Program-made: the position numbers and the translations under genes
Origin: Ulva prolifera
Lineage: Eukaryota > Chlorophyta > Ulvophyceae > Ulvales > Ulvaceae
Direction: 5' to 3'
DNA: 64,000 nucleotides
NCBI GenBank assembly: GCA_023078555.1
Contig: CM041200.1
Coordinates: 8,765,528 to 8,829,527 of the forward strand
Part shown: positions 21,764 through 33,005 of the stretch, piece after piece
How positions within the stretch are numbered: the stretch's first letter is position 1
How the letters are laid out: each line of letters starts with the position of its first letter
Notes under the pieces: generated by a model
What the model was told of the DNA's origin: nothing
What the model saw: only the letters and a program-made list of their open reading frames with translations
Databases searched by the model: none

Positions 21764-24700
21764 TCAGCTGCAGTGCTGCCGGGGGCCTGTGGCGGCACAG
21801 CCGGGCAGGCGGGCCCGGCAGCACTGCAGCTGCTCGCGCTCCTGCTGCGCCACACGGTCACAGACGTCCGCCACCGCGCGCCAGCTCAGCCCCACTCCCG
21901 CCTCAAGGAGCTGGTGGAAGACGGCGATCGCGTCTGGGGCGCCGCCGTTGTCGCGGTGGCTAAGCGCGGCCTGCATGGCTGCGGCTTCCCACGCCATGCG
22001 CACGATTGGGTCGCCGTCGTACGGCGGCGCCAGCCGCGTGCCGCCGTCCGACTCCGAGCCGCCGCTTCGGCTTCGGTCGCCTCCGGAGCCTACAAGTCAG
22101 CTTGCGCAGTCAGCTTGCGCATGCCTCCGAGGCAGCCTCACAGGCGCCGCGGTGCGCAGCAGCGAACATGTCGGGCGCAAACATGCATGTGCACATGTTG
22201 ACGGTAGAATTTGTTGCACACAGTGCTCAACGCACATGCATGCTCACACGTGCATGTGCGCATACATAGGCACTGCTGCAGTGCATGTACTATGATTGTA
22301 TGCAAGGGAGCTGCAGCGGCTAGTGGCAGGTACAGACTTGCGCAAGCCTTGTAGCACTACTTTTGCTCTTCCATCCACTGCACGCAACTCGCTCGGCTGC
22401 CAGTGACATTTGTGTACCGAAGGGTGTGCGCCGTGCACACCCCAGACGTGCGCACCAACTGTGGCACTGTTCTGGCCTGTACATCTGGAAGCCAAGGCAC
22501 ATGCAGATGTGAACGCCGGTCTGTGCCCGACGCTCCACATCCGCCTTTAGCTAGCCCTATATAGGCAAGACAACACATCCCCACGGCAGACAACTCCCTT
22601 GAAGGGAAGCGGCCGCCCGGCACGTTGGACCGCCTCCTGCGGCAGGTATCATGCATGCCACACCGGTGGTGTGAGTGCTATACATGTGACCCATGCATGT
22701 GCAATCAGCGCACGCCCCTTTGTCCAGAGACTCGCCTGATCCGGGTGTAGAGGCAGCGGCGGCTGTGGCGATGAAGCAGTTGCAGCAGACGCCGCCCGGC
22801 AGCACGCCGCGGAGCTTGAATGCACACCACACTTGCGGCACATCGTAGCGCTCTGTGCCGCACGCTGTGGCTAGGAGGGACATGAAGGCGGCGTCAGAGG
22901 GCTGCCAGGCGACGTGTGCGAGGAAGCGCAGCAGCGCTGAGGCCTCAGGGCCGCTGCCGAGGCCGATGTGGGCGTCGACAAGGAGCTGGTACGCTGAGTC
23001 ATCCAGCAGCGGCACGAATCCCTGCACATGCGCCCTGCATACAACACAGACATGTCGGCTAACGGTACGTCAGGACAACTTGCCGAGAGGAGCTTCTATG
23101 GTGTTGATATACCCATAGTAAGTGGTAGTACTGCATCTGTGAGGGCCGTGTACGCCCTATGATTAGCAGGGGTGCTTGAACGTGAAAGCCTCACCCATTC
23201 TAAAGCGGAGGCTGTGCACGGGATGACAGCAGGGCGTGGCACGCTCAAATCACGGGCCACTGCATACAGGGCTGGTGACCCATGTCTATGTCCTGTTCGT
23301 ATGTGTGCGTGATCCTACGTCGTGATGGGCTGTGGATTCTCGAAGCCTTGTGCACGCTTCAAGCCTTGCACACGGAGTCCAGATCCGCCGCCAAGCAAAT
23401 CACATGATATAATATAGAGCCATATCCATGTTCTCGTGGTGCGTTCTGGCGACAGCAATTGCATTCTGATGCGTGCATGCGGGTTGGACAGTTGTTCCCG
23501 CGTGTCTACGCACACACTGGCAGACATGCATGCACAGAGGTTCAGGTTGCCAGTGGGAGGGACTCCCTCGGAGGGGCGGACCGGGACATGGCGGACATGA
23601 GTGCGCGGCCACGGGCGGCCTGGGGGGGGCTCGCGTCGCGGTACATCTCCAGCACGATGCTGCACGCCGTTCCGGCCTGTGCTGTGCCGAGCAGGTACAG
23701 CGGCGCATGCTCAAGCAGCTGAGGCATGACGCCGCCTCCATCATCCTGTATAGACACCCCTCGTGTGCCCACATCACCGCCAGATCGTGGCCGCGTTTCC
23801 GTGCCTCTGATCAGAACTTCTGATCAGATTCAACTGACTGTCACTCCACTGGTGGCACATGGCATGAAAGCGTGCCGTCCAGATAGCTGTGCCTGATGTA
23901 CTCCGAACGCCAAATGGCGACATGCATGCAGTTGAGCCATGATCTACTATAGTAGACTATGTGGCTGATAGCCAAATGTGGGTGGCTGTGGGGGCGCACG
24001 CTGAATTCGCCGCCTGCGGTGTCCGGGTCTCCACCGTCGGTTTCTGACTCAGAGCTCGAGTCTGACCCGATGAAGGCTGCCTTGATATGGAAGGTGGTGC
24101 GCGTTGAGCGGTACAGCATTGGATTCAAGCCAGCATCTCCACGATCTCCCTTGCCCGGTCCGTCATGATCATATGCAGCAGCTACAGGTGGCATATGCAT
24201 GTTGTTGTTGCAGATCAATCAACTCAAAGCACGCGTGTGCTGCTTGCGCCATGGAGTTGAAACAGGAGATGACGCCAACTCGGTGGTGCCTGTGCACTCT
24301 GTGTATGACACCGTGGTTGCTATTAAAGCTGGCAGCAGCGACACAGCTGAGCCCGCTGCGGGCTCGGCTGCATTCACCACTGCGATCAATACCAGCGTGG
24401 CTGCGCGGCATGGCAAACCTCAAGTTAAGTTACGCGGTCCAGGTGAGTGTGTGGGTAGACACACAGCGCACTGCATCGTGAACGCCTGAGGAGCCAACAC
24501 ACTAGATCCATATCGATCCCTGACACGAACCACACACACACACACATTCAACAAGACCGCCGAGACCGACAAGCAGCATCCGCTGACAAACCAACCAGAC
24601 GGAACAAAAGACACAGCAGATAGAAAGAATGGGTGCGGGGGGGGGGGGGGGGGGAGGACCTGTGCGGCATGGAACTTGCACTGCAACCAGAGGCTCCACA

Positions 24701-26238
24701 TGTCTGAGACTCTCAGTCTGGATGCGTATCAGGGCGGGTGTTGCATGCATGGCATCAGGGTCCGGGGGCCAGTAGAGGTCCTCCGCGAGTGCCTGGAAGG
24801 GGGCGGAGGGCAGCGCGCACACCAGCGCAGCCTCCGCCTCCCGCCACTGCCCCTCGCGCTGCAGCGCGGCAAGCAGGCACATGCATGTCGCGGCGTCGAG
24901 GTCGCAGCTGCGTTGAACGGCGTCAGTGTAGCACTGCAAGGGGCTGAAGCGTCACGGTGCACATCACACATTCTTTCCAAGGCGCGCATGAGGGGCACGA
25001 ATGTGCATATGCGTACGCTTGTGGCCACGCTTGGGGCTTCAGGCTGCCGCAGAAGGCCAGTCACATGCACTGTCTGTTGAAAGCAAACAAACGCACTGTC
25101 TCGCAGATATGCGGCTGCACCCATGCATGTCGCCAGAATGCGCACCTCCAGACCAGATGCCAAGTCGCCGCATTCAATCAGCAGGGGTATCAGGGTGCTG
25201 TACGTCCTGCTGTGTGGGCGCATTCCACTCTTGGTCATGAGGCCGTACACCTCCCATGCAGCACGCGCATCGCGGGCGTGGCTACAGGCCCGCAGGGCCG
25301 CGATGCCACAGTCCCGGCAGTGCCGCACGGGTAGGCCGGCCATCGCTTTGAAGACGGCAACGCCGAGGCGCCAGCGGGGCGTGCCCGCGACGCCATCAAT
25401 CAGTTTGCACAGCTTTGTTGGATGCAGGGATCGTTGCTCCAGCAGCCCCCGCAACGCTGCGGCCACGGCGGCCTCCAAGTCCACGCCATCAGCGTCCACC
25501 GGGCAGTCCTCCAGAGCGGCCTCCAGCCTTCAGCAGAAGGCTGCACCAGTTACACATGCACGTACTAGTCACACATGCACGTACTACTGTAGCATGCCAT
25601 ACAATATCAGCAGTGCTCGTGGTCGCAGTGCTGATATTACGGGAGTATCAGCACAGAGCTCAGGGCCTAACCCCACATGTGTGTTCACACCATGCAAACA
25701 TGCATTGCAGACCACACAGTGGTGTCTGACACATAGGTAGTTACCCTTTGCGCATGCACACACATGCACAAACCACCTCAGGCTGTCTGTCATCACATAT
25801 AATAATATTAATATTAATCTGCGTTGTGACCTGCTGTCACTCATGGACAAAACGAGCCAGAAAAAGCCCGCTTCCCTGAAATCAGCGATATCCGGATGCA
25901 GTGCCATGCATGTGCAGTGCCATGCATGTGCAGGGGAGCAGGCAGGCGCACTCGTGCACGGAAGCTTGAGGGCTCTGTGACGACTCCAGGCCAGAGTCGG
26001 CGAAGCCCAGACAGCGGAGCATGGCTAGGGTGTCAACAGCATCCAGGCCTACTGGCGGGACCCAGTCGCTCGAGGTGTCCTGGCGCTGCTGCGTTGACCG
26101 GTTCTCCACGCTGCGGCTGTCTGCTGTGCTACGTGCTGCGGATTCCATGCTGCGTGCTGTGGGGTGCGTGCTGCTCTCCTGCTCGTCTCCATGGCTGTCC
26201 GCGGTGCTGCGATGGGGGATTCTGTAGGGCTGCGTCAT
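21764..26238 (-). CDS. PPR-like protein gene 1 (diverged paralogue)
   Basis: Exons in reading order: 26238-25952 (start uncertain), 25527-25146, 24933 to about 24660, about 23745-23582, 23034 to about 22700 (end unresolved) and 22089-21764 (TGA). Exon 1 to 2 joins in phase 2 (donor GTGCGC) and exon 2 to 3 in phase 0 (GTGCGC, TTGCAG). The exon 3 donor is ambiguous (GTCCTC or GTGCAA). Helical-repeat signatures are clear: LGVAVFKAMAGLPV, ALRACSHARDARAAWEVYGL and MRPHSRTYSTLIPLL in exon 2, ALQREGQWREAEAAL in exon 3, and DAIAVFHQLLEAGVGLSWRA in exon 6. The PPR family usually binds organellar RNA; that role, and an organelle-targeting N-terminus, are inference. Exon order matches the genes at 33.0 and 44.0 kb, but an intron splits what is one exon there. 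The family assignment is by pattern, not search. Confidence 0.65.
24637..24654. repeat. Homopolymer tract, 18 G, in an intron of PPR-like gene 1
   Basis: On the gene's sense strand this is 18 C lying a few bases after the exon 3 end (GTCCT then C18). Confidence 0.95.
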
Positions 26239-27599
26239 TGCAGGCGGGTCCTGCACACTTGCGCCGCAGATCAGTATATATATATCACCTGCGGCGTGTT
26301 GATCACCAGCACAGGGTGCACAAAAGCAAAGAGGACAACACAGAATCACAAGAACTGGGCGGCAGCGGGAGGATGGCTTGAGCACTCACTGGCATACACC
26401 GATCGTGGGATGGATGGAAGCCAAAGAAAAAACTTCCAAACTGTGCTGCCGGTGCGGTACCCTGGCTCGTTCATCGTGCACTGCCCGCTGCAGGATATGA
26501 ATGTCAGTGTGCATAAAATAGGCATGCGCATCGTGTCAGGACGAGCACGCATGCAGCTGGTACGTAACAAGGACACAGCCGGAGTGGCCCGTAGCCCCAC
26601 CAGCTCGACAAGCTTAAGCACATCAACGGCCCAATGCATGCACGGCAGGACATCGTCACCCGCGTCGAACACGCCCGAACACACAACCTTATACGCCCAC
26701 GTCCGATCAGAGGAAGCTGATGTGTACCCCAGCTGACTTGTACCGCAAGCAGTGGTGTCTGTGTGCGTGGGTGTGGACGTGCCAGGTCCCTTGCAGGCCA
26801 CAGGCACATTTGCATCATGATGTTGTGGAGGGCTATTTGTCACAAACGGTTTTTTGGGGGATGCTGACTGCGGCTGAGAGCTGGTGTCTGCTGTGCAACG
26901 TGCATGCATGAGGTATCAGTCCTGCCATGCACGTTCCAATCCTGCAGGATATTGGGGGGGGGGGGGGGGGGGGGGTTGGTGCTGTTGCTGTGCAATGAAT
27001 ATTGTGTAGGTGCATGCTAATCGGGCACAGCGTCTTGTATCATGTTGGTCAGGTTCAACACAAGAAGTACTGTCCACTGCATGGCGTAGGCCTAGGAGCA
27101 GTTGCAAATGACAAACGGCGTAGGCTATACTAGCTCACACTTGTGGTGGAAAAAGATGAGACCTTTTGCACCACACATGTGGTGCGGCCACACGAACGAT
27201 CAGAGTACGTCGTGACACACGAGCAGGGTTCTGCGCCCCTGCAGGTCAAGACCCTTCTGCAGGGTGCTCTGGCCGTGTTGACGGCAGTGACGACGCGGGA
27301 ACATGACAGACGTCGGTGCGCATGTGGCACCCTGGACCGGGTCACCCGACGCCCAACTTGGATCGGATTGAATCGGTTGAGTTTCAGTGCCCGGGCCCCG
27401 TACGCTGCAACAGCTAGGTTGACATACTGAGCACGCCAAGGTCATGCACTGACGCACTGACGCTCTTCACCCCGATGAAGGGCACCTGTGTGCTCCTCTC
27501 TAGAGAAACCTGACCCACGTGACCGACACCGTCATGCCTCGTGCTTGTAGAAGCCAGCATGCATGACCACCGCGGTCACATATGCCATGCACCGGGGTC
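26239..27599. other. No recognisable gene
   Basis: Short unrelated frames and a 22-G homopolymer at 26954-26975. On the minus strand the C-run is followed by AATATCCTGCAG, which would serve as a 3' splice site, but I find no matching exon. Confidence 0.4.
26954..26975. repeat. Homopolymer tract, 22 G
   Basis: Uninterrupted run of 22 G outside any called gene. Confidence 0.95.
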
Positions 27600-27611
27600 A
27601 CATATGCCGTG

Positions 27612-27796
27612 AGTCTGGGCTTGTCATCTCTCGGGAGCAGGGGTTGCGGTATGATGCGGGCCTGGAGGACGCGATCCTGCCGGACTGAGTTGTGAGTGCG
27701 CTTGTAGTGTTCGTGTGTGTGTGAGTGTATGTTGCTGTTGATTCGGATGAGATTCGGTTTCAGTGTTTGTTTTCTCCCGTTCACTCTTTTGTAATA
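27612..27796 (+). mobile_element. Family B LINE tail, copy 3, one of the two longest
   Basis: Extends upstream of the core through GGAGCAGGGGTTGCGG, GACGCGATCCTGCCGGACTG and a GTGT-rich stretch, ending GTTCACTCTTTTGTAA. Flanked by ACATATGCCGTG at 27600-27611 and 27799-27810. A longer imperfect direct repeat of about 36 bp surrounds both sides, so the target itself was repetitive. Confidence 0.8.
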
Positions 27797-27810
27797 TTAC
27801 ATATGCCGTG

Positions 27811-28790
27811 CACCGGGGTCACATATGCCATGCAGTTACACTGCGGTGGCGCTGCAGCTGCGCTGGCGCTCGCGGCGGTCCAATAATCAAAACGGATTGA
27901 ACGTGTACACATTGTATTTGTTTCTTACTTTGCTGTCCGGACATTGATAGGCGCTGTGCGACCTGGTTGGTCAAGACAACGTGAATCGGAGCTGGCAGCG
28001 GGGCCTGCAAATTGGCTGCAACCTAGATCACTGTGCTTGCTACAGTGAAATACTGCTACTACCTCACATGCTTGTCGTTGAGCTAATGCAGTTGCTGCCG
28101 TGTCGGGGAGATTGCCGTGTTGATGCAGAGGCCCGTGCCCCTCCGCAAGGCCGCGTGCTTGCTGCAACACAGTTCCGTTGCAACGAAGAAGCAGTGACAG
28201 TATGCGGATGTTGGCTCGGTGTTCAGTCTATAACTGCGTCTGCGTTGCAAAAGCTCCGCAGGTGCTCGCACTGATGTTGACCTCGCCCGCGGCTCTGCGC
28301 GCCATGCAGCACCGCTCGACACAGGCAAATGAACCACAAATTCACTGTTGTTTACTACTGACCACATCCCTGTACCGTAGTGGAACCGCCGCAAATTGCA
28401 CCGCAAAGGCAATTGGTTTGCTCCAAATAGCTGCGCGTGACAGTTCTGATCGTCGCTCTAACACAACATCGCCGCAGCGCTATGACACTCAGTGTTACGA
28501 TTCAGAATGTTCATTGGCTGCTTTGTTTTTTGCCCTGACTATTACGCAACAGCTGAGCAGGTCTCTGCAGTGGTTTATTGCCAAAGTCCGAAGACAGTAT
28601 AGTGCTGGCAAGCAAGCACGCCCACATTACGCGAAAACATTGAATCAGAGCTTGCATCGCTGCTCAGCTGTCAGACAGCCAAGGCAGCTTAAGCTTGTTT
28701 TTGCAGCCCGCGCTGCCCATCGTCGTAGGCATGCACGCATCGCAGCGCTGCCTCTCTTGCAGGCCCATGCTATCTTCTTGTAGCGGAACA
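27811..28790. other. No convincing gene
   Basis: One plus-strand frame of 201 codons (28178-28783) ends in an Arg/His/Ala-rich segment. No motif recognised and no exon partner found. Confidence 0.35.
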
Positions 28791-28817
28791 GCAGACATCC
28801 GTCGTTTGTCGCTTCGT

Positions 28818-28890
28818 GTATGTTGCAGTTGATTCGGATGAGATTCGGTTTCAGTGTTTGTTTTCTCCCGTTCACTCTTTTGTAAAGCAC
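28818..28890 (+). mobile_element. Family B LINE tail, copy 4, with 27-bp TSD
   Basis: A 73-bp copy with the family core GATTCGGATGAGATTCGG, ending GTTCACTCTTTTGTAA. Perfect 27-bp direct repeats lie at 28791-28817 and 28891-28917, exactly 100 bp apart. This is the longest TSD in the window. Confidence 0.92.
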
Positions 28891-29225
28891 GCAGACATCC
28901 GTCGTTTGTCGCTTCGTTCCATGGCTGGGCACTTGCACGTTCTGGTGGCCCATGGTGACTGCTGGTGGCAAATGTCACATCCAGCTACAGGCGGTCGTCA
29001 ATTGCGCGTGACACCCACACCCACGTGCCGGCGTGACTTGAGGGAGGTATCCTGTGTCATGATTATGCAGCAACTGTAGCTCGTGGCATGGCAGCTTGCA
29101 ATGACGCTTGGACTGTCGACGAATCAGAGGGCACTGCAGCTGAAATCTCGCGGCATGATCGAGAACCTGCGGGCTCCCGACCCGCTAGCGGGGTCGCTGC
29201 CAACTGACCACCATGGTGCACCACA

Positions 29226-29274
29226 GCTTACAGAAGAGTGAACGGGAGAAGACAAACACTGAAACCGAATCTCC
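29226..29274 (-). mobile_element. Family B LINE tail, copy 5
   Basis: Plus strand reads GAGTGAACGGGAGAAGACAA then ACACTGAAACCGAATCTC. Strongly 5'-truncated; no TSD identified. Confidence 0.7.
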
Positions 29275-30811
29275 TCGTGAGAGAGTTATCATGCAGGTGC
29301 CTAAAAATGCAGACAGGTCTCGTGCTGACGTCGGCTGAGGAGGCTTACTCTTTCCGCAACGCATATGACCACCACATCGTATATCACAACAATGCGTTTC
29401 AAACGAATGCTGATTGGACAACCAGCTCTTCGACTGGCTTATGGTGCGCGAGACCCTCTGACAAACAAGGCACTCCAGCTGCATGGAGCGGCGAATTCCA
29501 GCGGCGAATTCCATCAGCGACGCGAAGTATCACTCATTTACTGCTCAGTAGGCACACAATCAGTTGATCGGCGTCAAAAGCATACCAGCTGCGCCCGCGG
29601 GTGTAGTTAGAATGGCGAGGCAGTCAGCGCTGCCCCAGCCCACGCCTTGTCACCGGTGCTACACCACCAGTCCTCGACCTGCATTCGACATTAAAGATCT
29701 AAGACCAATACAATCAAAGCTTCGAAGTGTCACGGTGAGGTGTGCGGGTGCACACATCCGCCAGATCGGTACGGCTGCATCCTCGAGTAAGCTAGCTAAC
29801 AGATCTAGATCCACGCCACATGGACGAAGCAGCGGTCACCGCAGGAGACGCTGAAGCACCATAATGTACAATGAAGCATGGAGATGAAGGTGCGTGCAGC
29901 AGCGACAGCCATCAGGAGCGCACTCACTGGCGCCAGGTGGGGTTGAGGCACCAGGACCGCTGGAGGCGTCGGTCACCGCAGACCGCGAAGGGATGTTGAA
30001 CTGTAAGCATCACAGAAGGCGTGCACACGCATATGTGCAGCCTCTGGAAGCACCAAGCGTTATCTTCGGCGACTGAAAGTTCCGCGAAGGCCAGCGGTAT
30101 CGGCGTCCCGAGTTCCAAGGGGCCACCGTAGCGGATTCCGGAAGTGTTCGTATACACAACGTGGTACGGGCCTAGCAATTCTGCTAGGCCCGAGGGATCT
30201 AGATGCGGCCGGCAGAAGATCCTCTCTTGGATGATGCTGCATGATTCGTACTTTCGGCCCATACCTTGTCGAAGATCCTGCCTCCGCGCATGCATGGCTC
30301 GGACTCGAGGCGTGGCAAGATTACATCCTCAAGCTTCAGGCGGTCACTGCAAATACAATGGGGCTGGTCCGGAATGTGAGCGGGTTCCTGGACCTGACCA
30401 GCAGTGAAACTGCACAGCAGTAAGCCCCGCATCTTCATATGCAGGCCAAGTCGCATCCAGCATGATGAGAGATCATATGCGAAACGTCTGCACAGTTGCA
30501 ATTGCCATGCCCGTGCAATTGGCAGATCTGCTAGTTGTGGAGGAGTAAACGTGGCCTCATGGCCTAATGTCACATGTCCCATGAAGGCACATCCAGAACT
30601 GGTGGCCCTGAGGTCAGCTGAAGTGGCCAGGCCTACTGATCATGAACCCACAAAGCGCCTGGCCCACCTACATCGACTGGCTAATGTGTGCCTGATGGTC
30701 CTGAGCTGACAGATCAGCAGGACATACTGTACTGGCCTCAGGTGTTGACAAACTCCTGCTGGTACAGGGCGTACCAGCCGTTAACAATTGCAGGCTCTGA
30801 GTCCCAGCCCT
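29275..30811. other. No recognisable gene
   Basis: Short frames on both strands with no motif. A local direct repeat, GCGGCGAATTCCA, is seen near 29500. Nothing else. Confidence 0.4.
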
Positions 30812-30825
30812 CACAGCCTCCAAAG

Positions 30826-30885
30826 TGCGGTTCCCGTGGTTTGTTTGTCGCGGTGCTACCTGCCTTGCTTGCTTTGTCCTTGTGA
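30826..30885 (+). mobile_element. Family A LINE tail with 14-bp TSD
   Basis: A 60-bp copy carrying GCGGTGCTACCTGCCTTGCT and TGCTTTGTCCTTGTGA. Flanked by the perfect 14-bp direct repeat CACAGCCTCCAAAG at 30812-30825 and 30886-30899. Confidence 0.88.
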
Positions 30886-30931
30886 CACAGCCTCCAAAGC
30901 AGCACCCCTGGCAGCCACAGGCAGCTCAAGG

Positions 30932-30983
30932 AGTAAAGTAAAGTAAAGTAAATCTAAATTTACTGAGCCGTATCCTATTGGAC
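30932..30983. repeat. Dispersed repeat C, copy 1, with AGTAA tandem end
   Basis: (AGTAA)4-like run followed by TCTAAATTTACTGAGCCGTA and CCTATTGGAC. The reverse complement occurs at 36846-36912. A simple-repeat end next to a conserved body suggests another retroposon tail. Confidence 0.65.
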
Positions 30984-31195
30984 ATTGACAACTCCGAGGA
31001 GTTGCCGGAGCCAAACGGTCACGGCCACCAGTGGCAAATGGCATGTGCCAGTGGAAAAGATTATATTCGAATATGTAGCAAACTGCAGGCATGGGAAAAA
31101 GCATTCCGCAAGAGAGACTCACAAGAGTGGCAGCAGGCCTTCCATGCTGGTCCGCCTAATGTTCACATGCATGTGAGTGTCGGTAGCATAGGGAG

Positions 31196-31196
<1 letters not shown>

Positions 31197-31228
<32 letters not shown>
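31197..31228. repeat. Homopolymer tract, 32 C (plus strand)
   Basis: The only long tract with C on the plus strand, preceded by GTCGGTAGCATAGGGAGA. Confidence 0.95.
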
Positions 31229-31229
<1 letters not shown>

Positions 31230-31614
31230 ACGGCGGCCACAGCAGCCGGGCCCCCCACAGGACGCCCACATGCACAGCCACACAAAAGGTGTGTACTTGG
31301 GCAAGCGTATGTGTACGTGCTCCGGATCCTGTGTGCGGTTGTTTGCAGTACCAGAGCACGGCGGGGCGGCCAGCCCCGCGCAAGCTTGTCGCGGGTATCT
31401 CAAAAAACACGACCACCCACCCAGCTGCAGCCCAACGCACTCATGCCACCGCCGCAACCAGCGCAGGCAAAACCCGGAGCTCGCAGAACGGCACGCACAA
31501 ACACCATGGCCACAATTGTTGCATGATCACAATTGTTGCAACTTCGTCACTCGACTCAGTCGCACTCCAAAGTGTTCCTGTAGGCACACACACCCCCACC
31601 CAAAAACGGGTGTG

Positions 31615-31615
<1 letters not shown>

Positions 31616-31673
<58 letters not shown>
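31616..31673. repeat. Homopolymer tract, 58 G (plus strand)
   Basis: Longest homopolymer in the window, preceded by CGGGTGTGC and followed by CTAGAGGCCTCTAG, a short palindrome. Length is likely unreliable in any read-based assembly. Confidence 0.9.
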
Positions 31674-33005
31674 CTAGAGGCCTCTAGGCCTGGGGGGCGT
31701 TGGGGTGGAGATCTAGACGTTAGTGTCTTTGTGGAGTGACTCCACTGTGACGCCGTCAAGTACCTGGCGCCAATGCACTATGTAGTGAACAAAGTACCTC
31801 GGCATGCAGCAGACATGCACGCCTGGCACCCAGGCACCCAGGCACCCTAACCCCTGCTCCTGGCGATGGAGGGGCAGGAGCAGCAGGCCTGCAATTTCCG
31901 CGTGTGGCCTGTGGGGCTGCGTTCTGCAGTGGAGATCAGAGTTGCCGACAGCTGGTTCAGTTCTGCGTCGTTGAAGCTACGCTTCTCAGCTTTGGCGCTG
32001 AACGTTTGCAGTACCGTACCCCAGGCCCGGCCGAGGCTTCGGACTCTCAGACTAGGCTACTGCCAGCCGCGGTGGCCCCAAGCCTCCGAGGCTCTGCGGG
32101 GCCAGCGCCAAGCGCAGGGGCAAGATCAGTTCCAGCCACCGGCAGCGCAGCAAGGTTTGTCCCTTGTTTTTTGGTGGGTTTTTTATTATTAGGCCCCCCA
32201 TCATTATTTTCCGTGGATTCTTGTATTTGCGTCCTCCCTGGACAGCTCCATAGGGACTGCCCCACTGCACATAAGTTTTCAGACGGCAGTATTTGCTGAC
32301 AGTAAAGCTGCGCTGAGGCGCGGGGGACTTCGTGTGGCAGTGGTCGCTTCAGCTGTGTATGACACGTATCATGCATGCATGCACCCACATTCAGCTTGAC
32401 TCCGTTTCGCAAAGGCAGAGCCCCCAATATATATAGATTCCCCCACCAGATTCACGCATATGCTGTTAGACGAAGACATACAGCGTATGCAGTTTCACGA
32501 CACTGGCCTGCACATCCTTTAAGTATGTTGGCATGCAGACCATTTTACACAGAGATTGGGGCGAGTTTCCGATTCTTGACAACACTCCATCGCACTGGAA
32601 ATGCTCTCAAGTCTAGAAAAGGTCCTGAGACACTGGCACAGTACCTCCGGACATGGCACTGCCCCCCACTCACTGTTCTCCTTCATCCTTCCACGGAACC
32701 ATCGTCCCCACCCCTCTCAGATCTCTTTGTCCTTGAGAGCCTCCTCTTCACTCACATCAATTCACATTGGATTCATAAGGGCACGTGTCCTTCTGCATAA
32801 GGACTCCGTGAAGGCGCCACGCTATGCATGAAAGGATTCGAACGTGCAGCAGTAGCACGCTGTCCCACCCGCAAAGACCTGTACCCCCTCTTCACTGAGA
32901 GGGGACACAGACCTGTGCAGGTGGAATGAGCATCTGGTCACAAGCAGACAGCCACAAGTCTGGTCCCCGCGGACGATCTCGTGCTGTGAGAACGCGCAGG
33001 GGAGT

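Larger units (their letters stand above)
30984..33005. other. No confident gene; two long homopolymers
   Basis: Apart from the 32-C and 58-G runs, two plus-strand frames (30978-31190 and 32375-32800) look mildly protein-like (CASGKDYIRICSKLQAWEK; KSRKGPETLAQYLRTW) but have no recognised motif or splice partner. A tRNA-like TTCGAATCC near 32835 was rejected. Confidence 0.35.

Noticed and set aside
32826-32900. Possible tRNA, from a TTCGAATCC-like box on the minus strand
   Set aside because: No A box at the right distance, and acceptor and anticodon stems do not pair.
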